DNA from: Coleophoma eucalyptorum
Taxonomy: Eukaryota > Ascomycota > Leotiomycetes > Helotiales > Dermateaceae
Assembly (NCBI GenBank): GCA_026120035.1
Contig: JALRME010000002.1
Span: 1,922,001 to 1,986,000 of the forward strand
Direction of reading: 5' to 3'
Length of the DNA: 64,000 nucleotides
Shown piece after piece: positions 58,197 through 64,000 of this stretch. The notes beneath the pieces were generated by a model that ran no database searches, was not told the origin of the DNA, and worked only from the letters and a program-made list of their open reading frames with translations. Made by a program: the position numbers and the translations under genes. Numbering within the stretch: position 1 is the first letter of the stretch; the number at the start of each line of letters is the position of its first letter.

Positions 58197-60111
58197 CTAG
58201 AAAGAATGGTGTCGAAATCTCTCTATATTGAACCTTTCACGAGGTGTTTCAGCGGCAGTAGAGGACTTCTCCTTCTTTTTCTTCTCTGCTCTATTTTCCT
58301 CTCGTTTCTTGTTCATCGTGAGGATTGAAGAATTCTTTGTTTTTGAACTCGACTTGGTTGGAGATGCCATCATTGAAACTGACCTAGACCGAATCACAAC
58401 TGCTAGCTCCCTGGTTGCCGACTGTGATGGGGTTGATACTGCGGATGAGTTTGACGAGTATTCATCATCAGTTGGTGTACTCGGAAACTGTCTGGTTTGG
58501 GATTTCTTCACTTTATTTGGCGTCCACTCGAAGTCATTATTACTGAATCCGTCATCGGGTTCAATATATCCACGGCTACGTTTTCGTGTTCGAATGGTAG
58601 AGTTGATTGTTCGGACCGTGACCTCCTTTGAGCTCTCTCCACTCCTGGAAGGGTTTTTTGTCCTTCTGATAGCCATTGAGACGCTTGAGTTGTCTAAATT
58701 GATTTCATCATCTGTCTCCGCCTCTTCTGGAGCCATTGCGAACTTTGGCCATATTTTGTACCCCGTCCTAGAGCCGTCGGCAATGACTTCAGTCTTTTGC
58801 AACATACCCACATTAGGCTGAGTCAAAAACTCGAAATGGACACCCGTGATTTCTCCTACTTTATCTCTAAAAGACAGGCACTCCTTGCAAGCATCTACGC
58901 TTAGGAGAATCTCAGCTTCAGGATGAGGCCTACTTTTACCTAGGAGATAATAAAGCTCGACCTTCGTATTGTCCCGACCTAGCTGGTCTGTCAAAAGCTT
59001 GCCACAGTAGTGCATCATCAACTGGACTTCTGCATGACTGGCGTGGTACATCCCAGGTTCTACATTGTGTTGCCTTTCTCTCCCTGGCTTTGCTGCAAAC
59101 TTAAATCCCCATTGTTTGCCGAAAGCCAAAGCAGTTTTGGCATGTCGGAAACTATTTAGCAGTGTTGAGTGCGGCTTTGTAAAGTCTTCCCACCCTGATA
59201 TGGCAGCCTTGATAATGATAGCGTCTCCCTTAGCTCTAAGGAGACCTAATGTTTTTTGTTTTAGGCTTTTAGTTGCACGAAAAGCTTCGATTGGTTTGAG
59301 AATCTCAAAGCCCATATTGCCAATCCGATTTATACGAAGCTCATTGGAGTCCACGATTTCTGAAGTCGCACTTCCTGGACATACTAGGAGGCGGTCTAAG
59401 TTTGCACAGATTGACCTAAGCTCAAATGCTTCGTTGCGATTCAAGAAGTCATGGTCTCCATTGTGTTAGTGTAAGTGAAGATGTTACAGCATGTGATTAG
59501 TACTAACCTTGGAGCCACTCCCGAATTTTATGTGCGTCTCCAATCCCCTCAAGGTACTCAAGGATATCCCTAAGGTGCTTAAGTGCAACTCTTGCGTTTG
59601 TAGTCTTGGTCGGTGGGCGAAATGCGAGCTGACTATGGTCGCTAAGCTCACCATCCTCGTAGTCTATCCTTAGTCTGCGAACCTTTTCACCTATTCCCTC
59701 TTCTCCTCTGCTATTGGAGATTTCCATTGTCTTCTTGCTTTTCAAAGGAAAATTTATTTTCGATTTCTTCTTCGCATGCTTCTTTCTCTTCCTGCTCTCT
59801 TTAGGTAATGCATCTTCTTCAGCCTCCACAGCCTCCTCAGGCTCAACCATTTCAAACTGCTCTTCAACTGGAGACTCATCCGAATCTGACAGAGAAATCA
59901 CATCTGATGGGGCGTACGTTGCCGATTTTTCTGGTGTTGCATGTGGTTGCCATGATTCTTGAGCATGATCAATGCGTTTTTGAATCTGCTTTTGCCTACG
60001 CAAACTTGGTGAAGCCATCATTTCGCCAACTTCCGCCTCCACGTCCACCGACTGTTTCAATTTCCTCAGATCTGCCTTGGCAAGCCTTGCTGCTTCCTTT
60101 TTCCTGCCCAT
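58197..60111 (-). CDS. Deaminase-fold candidate with nuclear-type basic regions
   Basis: Two exons (60111-59508, 59455-58197; intron 52 bp) give 620 residues. The N-terminal 200 residues are charged, with basic clusters (SRKRKKHAKKKSK) and a helical pair (ARVALKHLRDILEYLEGIGD). The middle domain (about 205-430) holds a zinc-deaminase-like pattern. H342-A-E344 lies in YHASHAEVQLMMHYC and C391-x2-C394 in LLSVDACKECLSFRDKV, with about 47 residues between them. Other conserved-looking parts are GDAIIIKAAISGWEDF and TALAFGKQWGFKFAAKPGRE. In known deaminases these His and Cys residues bind zinc and the Glu shuttles protons. The last 190 residues are Ser/Lys-rich and disordered. Substrate is unknown; an inactive zinc fold is possible. 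Confidence 0.75.
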
Positions 60112-61035
60112 AATTGCAGCTAGCTATGAGTTTTCAGTGTTGCTGCTGTTTGACAGCTGCGTAATAGCTCTATGCGGTTGTCCTATTAAGAGCTTAGGTT
60201 AGCATGATGGTAGTAAATGTGAAAGTGAGGCTATAGCGTAAATGGCGCGCGTGTAAGTCGAGAGCACTACATCAAGTGAAGAGGGGTGTAAGTGAAACTT
60301 CTCAACTAGAACCCCAAGAACGATAGTTGCTGAATCGAAGTCACCAGTGTGAGATCTGAAGGGCCACACTAGTAAAGAATCAACGTGAAATAGTTGAACC
60401 TAAAGTGCTAGTGTGAAGTGAAGTAAGTGAATAAAATCAGTCGAGCTAGTTGAAATATGGCTTGAATAGTGAAATGTAGTGAGGTGCTTTTCTGAAGCGA
60501 AGGCTTGGAGTAAAGTACGAACGGTAGTGATGAAAATACCGCGGGGTTTTGGCAAAGCTTTTGAAGGTGGTGTGATGGGCAAGATATAGGAGAGTGGGTA
60601 TATACGTGCACCTAAGTAGCATCGAGTCTTGAGTACTGAGCCGTTTACTTGCGATAGTGAAATCTATACATGTGCGGCCCTGGTGTTGGTTGTGAGAAGA
60701 ATAGGTACGATGGAGAAGCAGTGTGAAGTACGAGGTGGAAGCATAGGTGTACAATAATCTCATACGCAGATATCTTCACTGCAAAACTTTTGACAGGTAC
60801 TATCCACAATTTCCCTACTCGACTAGAGTAAACGGAATATCTGCGTTTGCTTGTCGTTGTGCTTAGTCACACAACAGGCGCTAGCTGAGAATCATATTCA
60901 CGTATTAGCATTACTAGCTCATTCCAGGAGGTATCAGACGAGGACTTCAATTGCTGCAATTCCTTTTGAATACACCATGCAGGCAAAACCTATGCTGCAA
61001 AATAACCCCGTGTCCCAGAACCCAATGCAGAAAAT
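60112..61035. other. Intergenic, deaminase-like promoter and RPS19 3' flank
   Basis: The + strand between 60230 and 60500 is unusually rich in GTGAA/AAGTG words, an irregular low-complexity pattern without a fixed period. No gene is recognised. Confidence 0.4.
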
Positions 61036-61717
61036 TTACTCGTCATCCTCCTCCTCATCGGCCTCAATGGTGGTTTGGGCGATACGGTCCAAATCACGCT
61101 GTCCGCTCTGTGTAATGCGGCGGCCTCCCTTCTCCTCATCTTGCTCGAGAACACCAATCTTCTCAAGAGCTTGCATGACCTTGCGGTCGACGCTTCCGGA
61201 GGCGTCAACGTGGTGGGATGGGCGGGATCCACGGTTGCGGGTGGATCCGTGGACCTTTCGTAGACGTCCAACACCGACAGTCTTTCTGAGGTAGACGTGG
61301 CGGGCGATGGCAGCAGCGCGAACGTAGAACCAGTCGATGGATTGAGGTGGGAGCTCCTTGGCTGGGCCAGTCTTGACGGTATCAACCCAACCTGAGAGGA
61401 TTTTGTATCAGCACTGTTAGGAGGAAATGGGTAGCGCAAAAATTCATACCTGGGATAGGAAGCTTTCCCTGTCTCTTCAAGAAAGCAGAGTATGCCTCGA
61501 TGAACTTTTGCGCCTGAAATCACCCGTCGAATCAGCATCATTCCGTCAACGGAGGTCATTCCGACCCCCTCACACCTGCTCAATTGTCCTCGAAGAAGTC
61601 GCACGTCCTTGGCGAGGAAGAATTCGTTCATCTCCCAGATCGCCTAGCCAACTCTTCTTATCCTCCAGACTCATATGTACTCACATCAACATCGCGAACG
61701 GAGACACCACCGGCCAT
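61036..61717 (-). CDS. rps19: 40S ribosomal protein S19 (eS19)
   Basis: Three exons (61717-61685, 61513-61450, 61391-61036; introns 171 and 58 bp) encode 150 residues. The protein begins MAGGVSVRDVD, joins to AQKFIEAYSAFLKRQGKLPI, then WVDTVKTGPAKELPPQSIDW, FYVRAAAIARHVYLRKTVGV and HGSTRNRGSRPSHHVDASGS, ending in an acidic tail. eS19 is part of the 40S head and is needed for 18S rRNA maturation. The early first intron after 11 codons is typical of fungal ribosomal protein genes. I looked for a C/D-box snoRNA in intron 1 and saw no convincing box pair. Length is normal. Confidence 0.96.
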
Positions 61718-62513
61718 TTTTGCGGTAGTTGTTAGTTGTTCGTGGGAGGGTTGGTCGAAGTTGTTGTTGAAGTCGGTCAAAAAGTTCGAGATTCGCGATG
61801 CGAAATATTCAATATGCAAATGGTTGTGGGTGAATTAGCGCCTCGCTAATTTGGCATGCTCCTGTCAGGTGATCGTTCAAAAGAGCCTCCCTAGAAGAGC
61901 CGAGCAAGAAAGACCTCATCCCTCTACATAAGTTGTATGGCACTCATAGCTGTTCCTTTTTTTTAAGAACCCCGAGTTTATAGAAATTTATCATCATTTG
62001 AGGGTCATATTCAAGTGAGAATACACAGTGCCAAACATTTTACCATAGGTCACATGACCATTACTGGTGACCTGCCGGGCCTTGATTAAGGTACTTAGTA
62101 TGAAGCCGAAACTCAGCAAATAATAATAATAATACTCTATAAGTAGTTAAAAAACAGGAATTGGAAAGTTAAGGTCTGACATTCAAGAACCGGTGGTTTC
62201 CTACATCATTATCTCATTTATTTTCACACAGCAATGACATCAGGGAGAAAGAATATTTGATTTAAGCAACGATAAAACTAAAACTACTGTCAAAAGAAAA
62301 TACCCAAAAGCCGACTCAAACCAATAAATCAGAACATGAAAACATTAAATTACACAACAGGCTCCTTATTGTTTCCCCTTGTGTCTCTACCACGGTCAGG
62401 GAAGCACTGCAAGTAAACTTTGCCGTGGATGAATACCTGGCAAGCTAGCTGTGTCGCGGTTAATGTCTCGAGAGTCGATCGCAGATGCACTTGCTCTACC
62501 CGGTGCATACAAT
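61718..62513. other. Intergenic, RPS19 promoter and zinc-finger gene 3' flank
   Basis: The region is AT-rich. Near 62048 inverted GGTCA/TGACC half-sites occur (GGTCACATGACC, then GGTGACC), about 330 bp upstream of the RPS19 start. No gene is seen. Confidence 0.4.
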
Positions 62514-63673
62514 TTAGTTGTCCTGAGCGCAGAGAGTGCAATCATGCCACTGAATGTCGCTCTTAACCGTGCTGAAAAGCTTCTCTATACCCTTGGTATC
62601 CCCTGCTTCGCAAACGTGTTTACCTTGCAAACAGAGCTTAATAAGAATATCCCAGTGACCGATAATGTTATGACACGTCTTGAGATGGCAACCAAATTTC
62701 ATATAACCCCAGTGATCGGAATTCTGAATACATGTACCAAGTGCACAGCGATATTGCAGCTGGCCATCTAATTGCTCCATATGTTCTTTTTTGAAGTGCT
62801 TGAGAATATCTTCACGAGTTTCGAAGGGCTCAACAAGGCGTAGTTGATTAAGTCTGCAATGATGAGACGGGCAAAAGATATCGTCAACATGCTTGGTGTC
62901 CTTGATATGCAAGTAAAGCTTATCTTTGCGTGCGAAGTCCTTCACCCCGGTCTCACAAGACTCGTAAGGGCATGAGTATTTTCGTTTTCTTGAGTGCTTA
63001 GTTGCGAGATGACGATCCAGGTCGTGTCGACTTCTGAATGGTTTCTTATAAGCACAGCCATGCTTCTTGCATATCAAAGGCCTTGTGTGAATGTTGCGAA
63101 GATGGTGATCATATGCTGTTGCATTTTTGAAATTCGCTTTGGAAGTGCAGCCATGCCACAAGCACTTTCCCGGAAACGCGGGTAATAGCTTAGCAGAATC
63201 ACCATGCTCAGCGAGATGATCTCTCAGAGTAGCATCGATGCGAGAGGAGAATGCGCAGTCGTCCCAGGTGCATTTTTGGATTTCCATTCGCAGGCATTTG
63301 GTTGAGCCTGAAGATCTTCCAAAGACCGTTCCTGGTAGCTCGACCAAGGTTGATATGATGTGTGATCCTGTTTCAGATCCCCTACCAGCCTTGGTTGTTG
63401 CGGGCGGCGGCATGATCGCTCTGTACGCCCTGTTAGCGCAAATGTCTTTTTTTTTACTCACTCAGATTGGTCGGCTGTCCCAGTATCTGCATCGCCTTCG
63501 CCTCTCCATTCAATCATATCTTCGTCCTGGCCAGCTGACGCATCGTACAACATGGCTGTGTAGCTATCGAATTCGCCGAACAGGTCCAATGGAGGCTCGG
63601 GGTGGGCGTTGAGGAAGCCCAAAGGTTGTTCGAGGGCAACAGGATCGAGCCTATCAAATTCGAAGGAATCCAT
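62514..63673 (-). CDS. Multi-C2H2 zinc-finger protein
   Basis: Two exons (63673-63462, 63420-62514; a very short 41-bp intron with a GCTAAC branch site) give 372 residues. The N-terminal 70 residues are acidic (MDSFEFDRLDPVALEQPLGF). C2H2-type units follow: CTWDDCAFSSRIDATLRDHL, CLWHGCTSKANF with HHLRNIH, CKKHGCAYKKPFRSRHDLDR, CPYESCETGVKDFARKDKLY, and atypical CPSHHC/HFKKEH and CALGTC/HLKTCH units. The fingers are spaced irregularly, as in many fungal C2H2 proteins that could bind DNA or other proteins. The frame is open upstream to the window's right end, but the Met at 63673 gives sensible composition. If the short intron is wrong, exon 2 could be a separate gene. Confidence 0.75.
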
Positions 63674-64000
63674 CTCGTGAAGGTGGTCGGATGTGTTGGC
63701 AGTTGAAATGCTTAAGCGAGGGCGTTTTCGATGTCTGATGTGCTCGAAAGCGTAATCGAAGGGAGGGGGGTAAGGCTTGGAAAGTAGTGCTTGAGGTGCG
63801 AGAAGTACGACAATTTGGATGGGGGAGAGCGGCTGCTTAAGTGGTTTTCCGGAAGTAGAGGTCGAGACTCGAGAGACTCGAGGGCGATTTGAGAGGCAAG
63901 GGGTAGGGCGCACCAGATGACAACAAACTGGTACTGGCAACGGTGCCCATCTGAGCCTCAAAGATCTGGCTGTTGGCAGATTGCTGACGTTAAACACGCG
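63674..64000. other. Promoter side of the zinc-finger gene / right edge
   Basis: A minus-strand frame stays open through this stretch in phase with the zinc-finger gene, but it reads as Arg/Pro/Leu-rich translated leader. No other feature is seen before the window ends. Confidence 0.35.

Noticed and set aside
61514..61684. Possible C/D-box snoRNA in RPS19 intron 1
   Set aside because: An ATGATG-like C box has no convincing D box and terminal stem.
1..64000. CRISPR arrays, tRNA and rRNA genes, biosynthetic cluster
   Set aside because: None was seen; the organism is eukaryotic and the genes are mostly unlinked housekeeping functions.

Overview
The window is nuclear DNA of a filamentous ascomycete. 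Genes are intron-rich, with short introns (mostly 45-60 bp, GT...AG, CTAAC/CTGAC-like branch sites). The proteins are fungal types: PUB1-like, DUF4211, HAM1-like, fungal Mg-chelatase-like AAA, Zn2Cys6-like and ZZ proteins. Gene style and families suggest Leotiomycetes, probably near Sclerotiniaceae; this is inference, not measured. All multi-exon models were joined by eye: the exons keep one reading frame and rebuild recognisable proteins, but no alignment or RNA data were available.

Layout. 1-5 kb: an Mpv17/PMP22 membrane protein (+), an unknown BTB-like protein (+) and a PEX11C-like peroxisome protein (-). 5.6-6.9 kb: an acidic protein resembling Mediator Med2 (-). 8.5-10.3 kb: three-RRM PUB1/TIA1 protein (+) behind a long pyrimidine-rich leader. 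11.8-17.4 kb: PIF1 helicase and the decapping factor EDC3 (+). 18.1-19.4 kb: an APH-like kinase (+). 19.9-23.2 kb: a tandem pair of unknown zinc-binding paralogues (-). 23.7-28.4 kb: a P-loop-less Mg-chelatase-like AAA protein (-) divergent from VPS16 (+). 29.3-31.4 kb: an FHA-RING ubiquitin ligase of the Dma1/RNF8 type (-). 33.1-38.2 kb: mitochondrial processing peptidase alpha (+), a bestrophin-family channel (-) and TOM22 (-). 38.7-39.8 kb: a broken ZZ-finger gene. 41.1-45.3 kb: a very large ADF-H protein (+). 46.2-48.6 kb: a DUF4211 nuclear protein (-). 48.8-50.5 kb: a decayed pogo/Fot1-like transposon with recognisable terminal inverted repeats. 50.8-53.8 kb: a HAM1-like lipid-binding-type protein (-). 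53.8-58.2 kb: a gene-poor stretch with a 17-bp minisatellite and a doubtful small secreted peptide. 58.2-60.1 kb: an unusual deaminase-fold candidate (-). 61.0-61.7 kb: ribosomal protein S19 (-). 62.5-63.7 kb: a multi-C2H2 zinc-finger protein (-).

Most genes are housekeeping and there is no evidence of a biosynthetic cluster. Functional neighbours include two mRNA-fate proteins (PUB1, EDC3), two mitochondrial import proteins (MPP-alpha, TOM22) and two peroxisome-type membrane proteins. The least ordinary loci are the deaminase-like gene, the tandem zinc-binding pair with a C-terminal Zn2Cys6-like cluster, the P-loop-less ChlI-like AAA gene, the ZZ pseudogene and the transposon relic.
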